Assembly (NCBI GenBank): GCA_030454085.1
Contig: JAKDJD010000011.1
Coordinates: forward strand, 1-64,000
Direction: 5' to 3'
Origin: Kocuria sp.
GTDB taxonomy: Bacteria > Actinomycetota > Actinomycetes > Actinomycetales > Micrococcaceae
DNA: 64,000 nucleotides
The translations under genes and the position numbers were made by a program. The notes below the pieces were generated by a model that worked only from the letters and a program-made list of their open reading frames with translations, searched no databases and was not told where the DNA came from. Position 1 is the first letter of the stretch, and each line of letters starts with the position of its first letter. Of this stretch, positions 16,154-24,294 are shown piece after piece.

Positions 16154-17509
16154 TCAGTAGTCCACCTGGCGCCGCGACATCGCGATCGGAGATCGGCCTT
16201 CCTCCGGCTCGACGGCAGGGTTGTCGTCGGAAAGATGATCTGGCAACCACTCGGTGACTGCGGCGGTCCATCGCTCGGGGTCCACGTTCCATTCCTTGGT
16301 GTGTCGGGCCTTGCGGAAGGGGACCATGGTTACGAACTCATTGCGCGAGGCAAGTTTCTTCGAAGCGGACGAGGGGACGAACTCGTCGTCCGTCGAATGG
16401 ATGATGAGGGTCGGCGTCATGAGCTCGTCGCTCCTGGACAGCCAATCGAGGTCGGAGAGCACGATGGGAGAACGCAGTCCCGTCATCATGGCCGCGCGAG
16501 GTTCGGACAACAGGTCGGCAACCAGTTGGCCCGCACGCAAGGGCAAGCGCTGCATCTTCGAGTGGTACCGGATCAGTTCGAACCAGTCGACCACGGGCCC
16601 GTCCAGCACCATGGCACGGATCAAGTGTTGGAACGCCGATTTGTCCGCCGTTTGCAGCGCGATCGCCCCTCCCATGGACCAGCCGAACAGGACGACGTCG
16701 TCCGCTCCGTGATCCAGCGCGTATCGGATCGCGACGTCGATGTCCTGCCATTCGGTGAAACCCAGTCCGTACCGCCCGTCTTCCGAGGGCGGAGCGTCCC
16801 TGTCGTTCCGGTAGGAGACGTGGATGCTGGGCATGCCCATCTTCTGGGTTGCGGCGAGCGATCGAAGGGTCTCCTGCCGGGACGCTCCTCGTCCATGGAT
16901 CATCACGGCCCACGTCCGACACGTCGAGGACTCCGGTGCCGGAACCACCCAGGCCGGCGCCTCACCCACGGGAAGCTCCAAGGTCACGTCCATGAATTCG
17001 AACCCCGCATCGGCTGGCGTGTCATAGACGGCCCCCGACCAACGGCAACGCTTGGCCACGGTGAGATCTCCCTGTCGGACCTCGAGAACTCGCCGGGTCA
17101 CCGTCTCGAGCCGCGGGGAATACGAAACCACGTCCCCGATCAGGGCCCTCCCCCGGCCGGCGTCGAAAAAGAGCATGTATCGCCCCGGAACCAGCGTTTC
17201 GGCGTCCGCGGGAAGACTGACCGTGGCCGGGATCTGCCCTTCGACGGGCTCGGGCGTCTCATACCCCACGCCGAGAATCCGCATCGTCTCGTTGCCCGGC
17301 TTCGGTGGGGTCACGATCGTCCGTGCGTAAAACCCGGCAGCGGCGGCCACGGTGCCGACGGCGAGGCCCGCGGCCCCGGCTCCAGCGACCATGCCGGTGC
17401 GCAGGCCCGAGAGCCATGGCCTGACCGCGGACATTCGTCTCGTACCGGACTGAGCCCCCGGCCCCAAAGCCTTCGTGGTCGATGCTTTCCGAAAGTCGAT
17501 CCAAGACAC
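16154..17509 (-). CDS. Alpha/beta hydrolase with an N-terminal membrane anchor
   Basis: 451 aa. Residues about 36-66 form a Gly/Ala-rich hydrophobic segment (GMVAGAGAAGLAVGTVAAAA) that is probably a signal anchor, putting the enzyme outside the membrane. The catalytic domain (about 170-420) shows VMIHGRGASR, the nucleophile elbow GWSMGGA, STDDEFVPSS with the catalytic Asp, and KARHTKEWNVDP with the catalytic His. The substrate is unknown; esterase or lipase-like activity is a family expectation. The start is a GTG with AAAGG about 13 nt upstream; the ATG of MSAVRPWLSG 25 codons in is another option. Its 3' end nearly touches the deacylase gene. Confidence 0.8.
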   Translation of the reverse strand: MSWIDFRKASTTKALGPGAQSGTRRMSAVRPWLSGLRTGMVAGAGAAGLAVGTVAAAAGFYARTIVTPPKPGNETMRILGVGYETPEPVEGQIPATVSLPADAETLVPGRYMLFFDAGRGRALIGDVVSYSPRLETVTRRVLEVRQGDLTVAKRCRWSGAVYDTPADAGFEFMDVTLELPVGEAPAWVVPAPESSTCRTWAVMIHGRGASRQETLRSLAATQKMGMPSIHVSYRNDRDAPPSEDGRYGLGFTEWQDIDVAIRYALDHGADDVVLFGWSMGGAIALQTADKSAFQHLIRAMVLDGPVVDWFELIRYHSKMQRLPLRAGQLVADLLSEPRAAMMTGLRSPIVLSDLDWLSRSDELMTPTLIIHSTDDEFVPSSASKKLASRNEFVTMVPFRKARHTKEWNVDPERWTAAVTEWLPDHLSDDNPAVEPEEGRSPIAMSRRQVDY

Positions 17510-17603
17510 GTTCGATTACCGACCTTTCCCCGGTGTTCCCCGACACCATCATCCTTGGGGTCCAGCCGCAGAACAACTGATGATTCGGTCGTGTCCTGAC
17601 GAG

Positions 17604-17609
17604 TAGTAT
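17604..17609 (+). promoter_or_regulatory. -10 element, probable leaderless promoter of the 17616 gene
   Basis: TAGTAT ends 6 nt before the ATG at 17616; the spacer CGGGAC has no Shine-Dalgarno. Confidence 0.5.
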
Positions 17610-17615
17610 CGGGAC

Positions 17616-18110
17616 ATGAGCAATTTGCTGGTGGTGACCGAGGCAATTTTCGGCGAGGCCGAGATCGAGAACATCAATATCGTGAGGTCCGGCGAGGATC
17701 CCGATGCCCGTGACGATATTCGCGTCATCGTCCCCACGGAGATGAACAAGCGCCTCTGGTTGGAATTTCTCGACCAGCTCGCGTTGTTGGACTTTGAGGA
17801 AGCATTTCGCGTGGTCTCGCACGCCGAGAAAGGACCCGCAACGTTGCGAGCGGATGCCGAGAAGATCCTCGAAGGATCCCTGCAGACGCTCAGTGACGCG
17901 GGACTTCCGGGCCGGGGCAGGGTCGTTGAAGGCGAGCCGCTCCGTGCTATGCGGGAAGAGGTCGACGACGGTATCGACCAGGTACTCATCATCACCGAGC
18001 CGCATCCGGTCGAGGACACGCTGAATATCCATTGGTCCAATACAGCGGAAAAGACCCTAGGGGTGCCGGTACTGCACCTGTACTGGGGCACAGGACATGT
18101 CGATGACTAA
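17616..18110 (+). CDS. Conserved hypothetical protein, USP-like alpha/beta fold suspected
   Basis: 164 aa, not assigned to a named family. The N terminus MSNLLVVTEAIFG and the C-terminal part DQVLIITEPHPVEDTLNIHW...GVPVLHLYWG read like the first and last strands of a Rossmann-like or universal-stress-protein-like domain, with a helical, acidic middle (about residues 45-120). No catalytic motif, signal peptide or membrane segment is seen. It overlaps msrB by 8 bp (14 bp if the earlier msrB ATG is used), so the two are co-translated; an oxidative-stress role is only suggested by that link. Confidence 0.7.
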   Translation: MSNLLVVTEAIFGEAEIENINIVRSGEDPDARDDIRVIVPTEMNKRLWLEFLDQLALLDFEEAFRVVSHAEKGPATLRADAEKILEGSLQTLSDAGLPGRGRVVEGEPLRAMREEVDDGIDQVLIITEPHPVEDTLNIHWSNTAEKTLGVPVLHLYWGTGHVDD

Positions 18111-18573
18111 CAATCCATTCAAGCGCTCAGCGCTCCACACCGATGCCGCGACCGAGAACGGCAGCGCAGGCACTTCTGCCGCGAACCGTTCCGAAGTCGA
18201 GTGGCGGGAAATCCTCTCCCCCGAGGAGTACTCCGTGTTGCGCGAAGCGGGCACGGAACGGCCCTTCAGCGGCGAATACTGGGACGAGTTCTCCTCTGGG
18301 ACCTACTCGTGCCGGGCCTGCGGCGCCGAATTGTTCACGGCCGACACGAAATTCGATGCGCGGTGCGGTTGGCCGTCTTTCTTCGCACCCCTGGCCGAGG
18401 ACCGGGTCCGTTACATCAAGGACTCAAGCCTGGGTATGGAGCGTATTGAGGTCCAGTGCGCCCAGTGCCATTCGCACCTCGGCCACGTCTTCGAGGGCGA
18501 GGGCCTCGGCACACCGACCGACCTGCGCTATTGCATGAACTCGGTCTCCCTGGCATTCACCCCGGAGGACTGA
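18103..18573 (+). CDS. msrB: Peptide-methionine (R)-S-oxide reductase
   Basis: 156 aa. Reduces methionine-R-sulfoxide in proteins. Structural zinc is held by two CxxC pairs (SCRACG near residue 68 and CAQCHSHLGHVF near 117); RCGWPSFFAPL is the conserved substrate region and RYCMNSVSL carries the catalytic Cys. The first about 35 residues are a variable, polar extension. ATG at 18103 was chosen because AGGAC sits 7 nt ahead; the in-frame ATG at 18097 is equally open. It overlaps the end of the upstream unknown gene. Confidence 0.95.
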   Translation: MTNNPFKRSALHTDAATENGSAGTSAANRSEVEWREILSPEEYSVLREAGTERPFSGEYWDEFSSGTYSCRACGAELFTADTKFDARCGWPSFFAPLAEDRVRYIKDSSLGMERIEVQCAQCHSHLGHVFEGEGLGTPTDLRYCMNSVSLAFTPED

Positions 18574-18640
18574 GTACGTAACCTGGACGGAAGAGTGAGC
18601 GCGACCGGCGCGCCTTGCTCAACGGTTCGTGCCACCACCG

Positions 18641-18646
18641 TAGCCT
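18641..18646 (+). promoter_or_regulatory. -10-like element at leaderless distance from the DUF3000 gene
   Basis: TAGCCT ends 7 nt before the GTG at 18654. The spacer GACATAC has no ribosome-binding site. Confidence 0.35.
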
Positions 18647-18653
18647 GACATAC

Positions 18654-19238
18654 GTGACGGCTAGTCAGGACCAGAAAAGCGCACCCAGCCAGTTCAGGGA
18701 GGCCCTGAGCTCGTTGCGTCGTGCCCGTTTCCAGCCCGAATTATCGCTTTCCAGCATCGACGCTCCGACGCATTTGGCGCCCTACGGCGTCGGTTTGGGG
18801 GCCGACGTCGTCGACCCGTCCAATGAGGAGCGGCAACTGGCCCTGGGCCGGTTCATGCTCCTCTACGATCCGCGGTTCCCCGAAACGTGGGGTGGGGACT
18901 TTCGCGTCGTGAGTTACATCCGCGCGAGCATCGAGCCCGACGTCGCGGCCGAGCAGATGCTCGCGTCCGTCGCCTGGGACTGGCTCATCGAGGCCCTCGA
19001 CCGCAAGGGGGCGAGCCACAAGCGGGCGGGTGGAACCGCAACCCGCGCCTTCTCGCAAGGTTTCGGGATCCTCGCCGAGGACAACGAGCGCATTGAAATC
19101 GAATTGCGGGCGTCCTGGACGCCGAAGGGACCGGAGATGCAGCAGCATCTCGAGGCGTGGGCAGACATGGTCTGCACCTACGCAGGGCTCCCACCACTGC
19201 CGACCGACGTCGCCCGGTTCCCCGGCCGAGGCATTTAG
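18654..19238 (+). CDS. DUF3000 family protein
   Basis: 194 aa from a GTG. The sequence is typical of DUF3000, a conserved actinobacterial family of unknown function: FREALSSLRRARFQPELSL near the N terminus, then THLAPYGVGLGADV, a WGGDFRVVSYIRASIEPDV segment, AWDWLIEAL and the RAGGTATRAFSQGFG block (about residues 125-140). No signal peptide or membrane helix. DUF3000 is commonly found just upstream of a ribonuclease D gene, as here (128 bp). The open frame could begin at 18615, but the family N terminus and the -10-like element support 18654. Confidence 0.85.
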   Translation: MTASQDQKSAPSQFREALSSLRRARFQPELSLSSIDAPTHLAPYGVGLGADVVDPSNEERQLALGRFMLLYDPRFPETWGGDFRVVSYIRASIEPDVAAEQMLASVAWDWLIEALDRKGASHKRAGGTATRAFSQGFGILAEDNERIEIELRASWTPKGPEMQQHLEAWADMVCTYAGLPPLPTDVARFPGRGI

Positions 19239-19280
19239 GCGCCACTTCCCCTAGTCGGCGAGCCAGTAGACTGTGACAAC

Positions 19281-19294
19281 GTGCCACCTGGCAC
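19281..19294 (+). promoter_or_regulatory. Inverted repeat in the rnd leader
   Basis: GTGCC-ACCT-GGCAC lies about 10 nt after a TAGACT hexamer (19266-19271) that could be the rnd -10. It would be a hairpin at the 5' end of the transcript or an operator. Confidence 0.3.
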
Positions 19295-19366
19295 CCTTGA
19301 CCCAGCGGGAAACAATCGACCCGCTCCCCCGAGACGAAGAATGGATTTCCGACCCGTGATTGCGCC

Positions 19367-20740
19367 ATGACAGAGACTTCGGCGAACAACCACGACGATG
19401 GACGGTTTCGAAGCGGGGAAGGACTCAGCGCGAACGAGTTGGAGGACCAGGCGGTCGAACCGGACGGCCTCGTAGCGGCCGATCTCGGGCTCGCCTCCGA
19501 CCTGGTGATCCCTCCCATCATGCCGCTGAACGCGCCCGCCAGCGGCGTCCCTCCCGTGACCGATACCTCCGCCGGGCTCACTCGGGTCGCGAAGATGTTG
19601 CAATCCCACACGGGGCCGGTGGCCATCGACACCGAGCGGGCTTCCGGGATCAGATATGGTCAGCGTCCTTTTCTGGTCCAGATCAAGCGAGGCAACTCCC
19701 CCATCGCGCTCATTGATCCGGAGGCCTTCGGAGACCTGAGCATCATCAACGATGCCCTCCGAGGCTCCGAGTGGATCATCCACGCCTGCACCCAGGACCT
19801 GCCGAGTCTGCGCATGGTCGGCATGAACCCGGATTCTCTGTTCGACACGGAACTTGCCGGTCGCCTCGCGGGACTCGACCGAGTGAGCCTGGGCGCGATG
19901 ACCGAGGAACTGCTCGGGTACTCGCTGGCCAAGGAGCATTCCGCAGCCGACTGGTCGACCAGGCCGCTGCCCGAGCCCTGGCTCGTCTACGCCGCCCTCG
20001 ACGTCGAGCTCCTGGTCGACCTCCGCGCGGCCGTCATCGACCTCCTGCATGCCCAGGGCAAAATGGCGTGGGCCCAGGAAGAGTTCGAGGCCATCTGCCG
20101 AGCACCCGAGCCCGAACCCAAGCCCGACCCCTGGCGGAAAACCAAGGGGATTCGACAGGTCCGGTCGGTCAAACAGCTCACGGCCCTGCGAAATCTCTGG
20201 TACGAACGCGACCGGCTGGCGCAACGCAAGGACCTTGCGCCCAAGAAGTTGCTGCCCGACTCCGCACTGATCGGTGCCGCGAAGACCATGCCCAGGTCTG
20301 TGCCGGAGCTCCAGAAGATTCCCGGGTTCCATTCCAAACTCATTCGGCGTGAGTCGGTACGCTGGGTCCGCGCGATCCGCGACGCCGCCTCTGGGCAGGA
20401 CGAGGTGCCGTTCACGGTGCCCAGTGATTCGCCCCCGCCGGTCAAGGCGTGGGCTTCCAAACGCCCGGAAGCGGCCGAAGTCCTGAGAGAGGCGAAAGAC
20501 GCCGTGGCCGAGCTTGCGGAATTCCACGAGGTTCCCCAGGAGAACCTCCTCACACCGGAGCATCTCCGGCGCCTGGCCTGGGAGCATCCTGTGGCCTCGC
20601 CCGAGGACATTGCCGACTACTTGACCGAGTACGGGGCCCGAGGATGGCAGATTGGCCTGGTCACCCCGGTTCTGACCCCGGTGTTTGCGGAAGATGCGCG
20701 CAATCCGACGAATTCTTCCGGTACTCGGAGTATCGAGTAG
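19367..20740 (+). CDS. rnd: Ribonuclease D (HRDC domain-containing)
   Basis: 457 aa. A DEDD-family 3'-5' exoribonuclease acting on tRNA and other stable RNA precursors. The exonuclease domain (about residues 70-245) shows GPVAIDTERASG (motif I, D and E), WIIHACTQDLPSL (motif II) and VYAALDVELLVDL (motif III with Tyr and Asp). An HRDC-like helical domain follows (about 265-345) and a second helical C-terminal region to about 435. The first 50 residues are an acidic, unconserved extension. The start at 19367 (MTETSANN) lacks a strong ribosome-binding site. Neighbouring fadJ follows after 57 bp. Confidence 0.9.
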   Translation: MTETSANNHDDGRFRSGEGLSANELEDQAVEPDGLVAADLGLASDLVIPPIMPLNAPASGVPPVTDTSAGLTRVAKMLQSHTGPVAIDTERASGIRYGQRPFLVQIKRGNSPIALIDPEAFGDLSIINDALRGSEWIIHACTQDLPSLRMVGMNPDSLFDTELAGRLAGLDRVSLGAMTEELLGYSLAKEHSAADWSTRPLPEPWLVYAALDVELLVDLRAAVIDLLHAQGKMAWAQEEFEAICRAPEPEPKPDPWRKTKGIRQVRSVKQLTALRNLWYERDRLAQRKDLAPKKLLPDSALIGAAKTMPRSVPELQKIPGFHSKLIRRESVRWVRAIRDAASGQDEVPFTVPSDSPPPVKAWASKRPEAAEVLREAKDAVAELAEFHEVPQENLLTPEHLRRLAWEHPVASPEDIADYLTEYGARGWQIGLVTPVLTPVFAEDARNPTNSSGTRSIE

Positions 20741-20797
20741 ATTGCGGACGGCGGTCTCGGTAACGTGGTGCAAAACACGTTCGTTGAGAGGAACACC

Positions 20798-22936
20798 ATG
20801 TCCGAAACCCGTCCCGATTACTCACCGTTGACCGAACGGTGCCCCGACGAAGTGGTCACCCAGGTCTCCCAGGAGATCCTCGAGCTCGACCAGGGCACCA
20901 GGATCGCGGTTCTGACACTGCACAATGATGCCGACCGGCGCCCAGAAACTTTGGGTCCGCGGTCCATCCAGGCGTTGCTCGACGCCGTTGCGGGGGCCCG
21001 GACGCTGGCTGAGAATGGCGACGTCGAAGGCATCATGCTCGAAGGTACCGCGCCAACCTTCGCCGCCGGACTCGATCTGACGCTCGTCAGCACCCTGGCC
21101 GAAGATCCGGAGACTCCGCTGGACCTGGTCGGACGCATGGGGCACGATTTCGTCGAGTCCATCCGTGCCCTGCCCGTTCCGACCTGTGCCCGGGTGAACG
21201 GGACGGCCCTCGGTGGAGGACTCGAACTCGCTCTGTCGGCCGACTACCGCGTGGGTCATCCGGGGACCAAGAACATCGGGCTCCCCGAAATCCGTCTGGG
21301 CCTGATCCCCGGCTGGACCGGGATCTTCGCGCTTCCGCGCCTCATCGGCCCGGAAAACGCCGCGCGCGTCATCTTCCAGAACCCGCTCAACAACGGGAAG
21401 ATGCTTACGTCTGCCCAGGCGAACGAGATCGGTATCCTGGACGCGCTCACCAGCAGTGATGTGAAGTCCGACGAGGCACGGACCGAAGCGATCGAGTGGT
21501 TCGGGAGGGTGATCCGCGGTGAGATCCGCCCCGAACGTCCGCAGGAATCGGATCAGGAATCCCCGCTGTGGTCCTCGGACGGGCAGGACGGCGGGGAGCT
21601 GCGCACCCGGTTCGAGGAGGTCGCCGACGCGACCGACACCCTCATTCGACGCAAGACGTCGGGCGCCAGCGAAGCGTGCTGGGTTGCGCTCGATATCTTC
21701 TGCAAGGGCCCCCTCGAAAGCAGGGCCGAGTCCCGGGAGCGGCAGCTCGATGTGCTGGAGGGCCTGGCCCGCGGGGACCAGTTCTCCTCGAGCGTGTACT
21801 CGATGCTCGAGCTCGTGCAGCGGCGATCGAAGCATCCTTCCATGGTTCCGCCCGAAGTGACTCCGGCCGAGATCGAGAAGGTCGGCGTCGTCGGGGCCGG
21901 CCTGATGGCATCCCAGCTGGCTCTGCTTTTCCTGACCCGACTTCAGGTTCCGGTGCTGATCAGCGATGTCGAGCAGTCCCGCGTCGACAAGGGCCTCGAC
22001 TGGATCTCCAAGGAACTCGACAAGAACGTTTCCAAGGGCCGCCTCACTCAGGAGCAGGCGGAGCGGCTCGGCACGCTCGTTTCGGGAACCACCGACACCT
22101 CGGAATACTCCGACTGCGATTTCGTGATCGAGGCCGTGTTCGAGGAGACCAAGGTCAAGCAGGAGGTCTTCGCGGACCTGGAGAAATCCGTCAAGCCTGA
22201 CTGCATCCTGGCCACCAATACTTCTTCGCTCCTGGTCAGCGAGATGATCGAGCATCTGGAGCATCCGGAGCGCGTGGTCGGGTTCCACTTCTTCAACCCC
22301 GTGGCCGTGCTTCCCCTGGTCGAGATCGTTCGCACCGACTCCACCACGGACGCGGCGATCGCGACCGCATTCGCCCTGGCCAAGAAGCTCGGCAAGATCG
22401 CGGTGGGTGCCCGCGATTCCTCCGGTTTCATCGTCAACAGGGTCCTGGGCGTTGTCCTCTCCGAAGCGGGCAGGGCCCTCGACGATGGCGCCCCTGCCGA
22501 GCGCGTCGTCGAGGCCTATCAGCCCTTGGGGTTCCCGATGGACTCGTTTACGCTCATCGACCTCGTTGGGCTTCCGATTGGTGTTCACCTCCTGGAGTCG
22601 CTCAACACCTACCAAGGCGATCGCTTCCATGTCTCCGAAAACTTCAAGAGACTCAACGATTCGAAGGTCTCCCCCATCTCCAATCAGAAGGGCGGGTTGA
22701 GCCCGGAGGCCCAGGAGCTCATTTCCGCGACCGGCGAAGGCAGGTCGGTCGAGGAGATCCGGACGGACGTCGAGAATGCGCTGGCTTCCGAGATTTCTCG
22801 TATGCTGAATGAGGGCGTGGTCCCGGACCGCCAGGACATCGACCTCGCCATGATTCTCGGTGCCGGGTGGCCCTTCTTCAACGGCGGCATCACCCGTTAC
22901 CTTGATCGTGTGGGGGCCTTCGAGCGCATTCGCTGA
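20798..22936 (+). CDS. fadJ: Fatty-acid oxidation complex alpha subunit: enoyl-CoA hydratase / 3-hydroxyacyl-CoA dehydrogenase
   Basis: 712 aa. Hydration and NAD-dependent oxidation in beta-oxidation. The crotonase domain (about residues 1-250) has NGTALGGGLELALSADYRV and GLPEIRLGLIPG, giving both catalytic glutamates. The dehydrogenase begins near residue 365 with a Rossmann GVVGAGLMASQLALL (usually GxGxMGxGI, here slightly changed), then NTSSLLVSEM and HPERVVGFHFFNPV with the catalytic His. Two C-terminal helical domains complete it. The start has GAGAGG in front. A thiolase partner (fadA), often next door in actinobacteria, is absent from this window. A long hairpin follows the stop codon. 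Confidence 0.93.
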   Translation: MSETRPDYSPLTERCPDEVVTQVSQEILELDQGTRIAVLTLHNDADRRPETLGPRSIQALLDAVAGARTLAENGDVEGIMLEGTAPTFAAGLDLTLVSTLAEDPETPLDLVGRMGHDFVESIRALPVPTCARVNGTALGGGLELALSADYRVGHPGTKNIGLPEIRLGLIPGWTGIFALPRLIGPENAARVIFQNPLNNGKMLTSAQANEIGILDALTSSDVKSDEARTEAIEWFGRVIRGEIRPERPQESDQESPLWSSDGQDGGELRTRFEEVADATDTLIRRKTSGASEACWVALDIFCKGPLESRAESRERQLDVLEGLARGDQFSSSVYSMLELVQRRSKHPSMVPPEVTPAEIEKVGVVGAGLMASQLALLFLTRLQVPVLISDVEQSRVDKGLDWISKELDKNVSKGRLTQEQAERLGTLVSGTTDTSEYSDCDFVIEAVFEETKVKQEVFADLEKSVKPDCILATNTSSLLVSEMIEHLEHPERVVGFHFFNPVAVLPLVEIVRTDSTTDAAIATAFALAKKLGKIAVGARDSSGFIVNRVLGVVLSEAGRALDDGAPAERVVEAYQPLGFPMDSFTLIDLVGLPIGVHLLESLNTYQGDRFHVSENFKRLNDSKVSPISNQKGGLSPEAQELISATGEGRSVEEIRTDVENALASEISRMLNEGVVPDRQDIDLAMILGAGWPFFNGGITRYLDRVGAFERIR

Positions 22937-22942
22937 GCCGGT

Positions 22943-22974
22943 GACGCCCGGCCGTTGTGAGACGGCCGGGCGTC
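22943..22974 (+). terminator. Strong hairpin after fadJ
   Basis: GACGCCCGGCCGT and ACGGCCGGGCGTC pair over 13 bp with a TGTGAG loop, 6 nt after the fadJ stop codon. It lacks a T-run, so it may terminate weakly or protect the 3' end. Confidence 0.55.
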
Positions 22975-23030
22975 GTGACACGGCCGGGCCCGCCCCGTCC
23001 ACGATCCGACTCACCCACGAGGTCCTTCCT

Positions 23031-23510
23031 ATGAGCCACCAGTCCCACACCACCCACGAATCCGCGTCGCAGTCGGCCGCCCGCCATAGTACGGAGGGGC
23101 CCACCCGGCGTCGCACTCTGGCCGGGGTCGGCCTCCTGGCCGGTACGTCGGTTGCAGTGAGTGCGTGCGGGGCGGACGGCGATTCCTCGTCGGACAAGTC
23201 GGACATCGATCCGAATCATCCGGTCGACATTGCGGCGGCCTCGAACGTCCCCGAAGGTGGGGCCATCAAGGTCTCTTCCGACGGCGTGACGGCTGTCGTC
23301 ACTCAGCCCACCCAGGGCGAGTACAAGGCCTTCAGCTCTTCGTGCACTCACCAGGGCTGTTCGGTCAATGTGCGGGACGAGTCCATCACCTGCCCGTGCC
23401 ACTCCTCCACGTTCTCCATCCAGGATGGTTCCGTGCAAGGTGGGCCGGCGCCCAAGCCGTTGCCCGAGTACAAAGTCACGGTCGACGGCGGCCGGATCAG
23501 ACTGAGCTGA
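23031..23510 (+). CDS. Rieske (2Fe-2S) protein, Tat-exported lipoprotein
   Basis: 159 aa. After a polar N terminus, TRRRTLAGVGLLAG (about residues 24-37) is a twin-arginine signal and SACG at about residues 44-47 fits a lipobox, so the protein is probably exported folded with its cluster and anchored at the membrane face. The Rieske domain spans about residues 70-159, with the cluster ligands in CTHQGC and CPCHSSTF and the GGPAPKPLPEY region after it. It is too small for a cytochrome bc1 subunit and has no quinone oxidoreductase neighbours; the electron partner is unknown. Confidence 0.85.
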   Translation: MSHQSHTTHESASQSAARHSTEGPTRRRTLAGVGLLAGTSVAVSACGADGDSSSDKSDIDPNHPVDIAAASNVPEGGAIKVSSDGVTAVVTQPTQGEYKAFSSSCTHQGCSVNVRDESITCPCHSSTFSIQDGSVQGGPAPKPLPEYKVTVDGGRIRLS

Positions 23511-23583
23511 TCGGAGCGATAGCTCGGCGACATAGCGCGCGAAACCTCTGGACGTGAGAGCACGAACCGCGAGCCTTTCGTGG

Positions 23584-23716
23584 CCGAGGCGGCAATTTTG
23601 TGCGCTTCGCATCCGCGAGGTGGCGCGCATGTGCGCTCAATGGGCCCAAGTATGCACCAAAGTGCCGTCTCGGCGTCGGGGCAGCCCCGGATGCGCACAA
23701 CACTGCCGCCTCGCGG
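23584..23716. repeat. Four copies of the about 23-bp intergenic repeat (site B)
   Basis: Copies at 23584-23604 and 23613-23635 lie on the minus strand; those at 23653-23675 and 23694-23716 on the plus strand. The pattern is CGCACA-N5-GCC-RYCTCG, matching site A at 13425-13478. Two copies in one direction followed by two in the other allow large hairpins in either transcript. Confidence 0.7.
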
Positions 23717-23743
23717 CTCTGTTCTCGGTCTGCCGCCTGGGTG

Positions 23744-23749
23744 TATACG
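23744..23749 (+). promoter_or_regulatory. -10-like element at leaderless distance from the DUF488 gene
   Basis: TATACG ends 7 nt before the ATG at 23757; the overlapping TGTATA is an alternative. The spacer TGGAAGC is a poor ribosome-binding site. Confidence 0.4.
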
Positions 23750-23756
23750 TGGAAGC

Positions 23757-24107
23757 ATGAACATCGTCGTCAAGCGCATCTACGAAGAGGCAAGCCACAA
23801 CGACGGGACCCGTGTTCTGGTCGACCGCATCTGGCCTCGCGGGGTCCGCAAGGCGGACGCAGATCTCGACGCGTGGAACAAGGACGTCGCGCCTTCCACC
23901 CAATTGCGTCAGTGGTACGGGCACGATCCCGAGAAATTCGACGAATTCGCGCGACGATACCGCGAGGAGCTCGACTCCGATGCGGGCCGCGAGGCCATCA
24001 GGAAACTTCGCGACACGGTCAGGGGAAAGCGCCTCACCCTCCTGACCGCCGCCAAGGACGCCGACCACAGCCAGGCCACGGTCCTCGCGGATCTCCTGTC
24101 GGACTGA
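23757..24107 (+). CDS. DUF488 family protein (YeaO-like)
   Basis: 116 aa, the usual size for the short DUF488 proteins. Family marks are VKRIYEEASHNDGTRVLVDRIWPRGV (two segments), LDAWNKDVAPSTQLRQWYGHDP and the C-terminal LLTAAKDADHSQATVLADLL. The conserved Trp-Pro-Arg-Gly and the polar KD/HSQ residues are thought to line a ligand pocket, but no function is established. It stands alone between the repeat cluster and the aconitase gene, on the opposite strand to the latter. Confidence 0.85.
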   Translation: MNIVVKRIYEEASHNDGTRVLVDRIWPRGVRKADADLDAWNKDVAPSTQLRQWYGHDPEKFDEFARRYREELDSDAGREAIRKLRDTVRGKRLTLLTAAKDADHSQATVLADLLSD

Positions 24108-24201
24108 CCCGGGAATCGCTCCCGCCGGCACCGCCTGGCCTGGACCGGACGGGCCCCTTGCCAGTCCGCGGCCGTCGCGCCTGTCCGGGCCGTCAACGCA
24201 A

Positions 24202-24256
24202 AAGACCTCCGGCACAGCGGCGGGTCCGGAAACCCACCACCATGCCGGAGGCCATT
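24202..24256 (-). terminator. Intrinsic terminator of acnA
   Basis: In minus sense, CCTCCGGCA and TGCCGGAGG form the outer stem; GGTGGGT and ACCCGCC add an inner one around TTCCGG. The stem is followed by TCTTTTG. It starts about 40 nt after the acnA stop codon. Confidence 0.75.
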
Positions 24257-24294
24257 CTGACAGTCCAGAAGCTCAGGGCCTCTGGGCTCTGCTC

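Noticed and set aside
20822..23206. 794-codon minus-strand frame opposite fadJ
   Set aside because: The opposite strand encodes a complete hydratase/dehydrogenase with all motifs; the antisense translation is low-complexity and has no recognisable domain.
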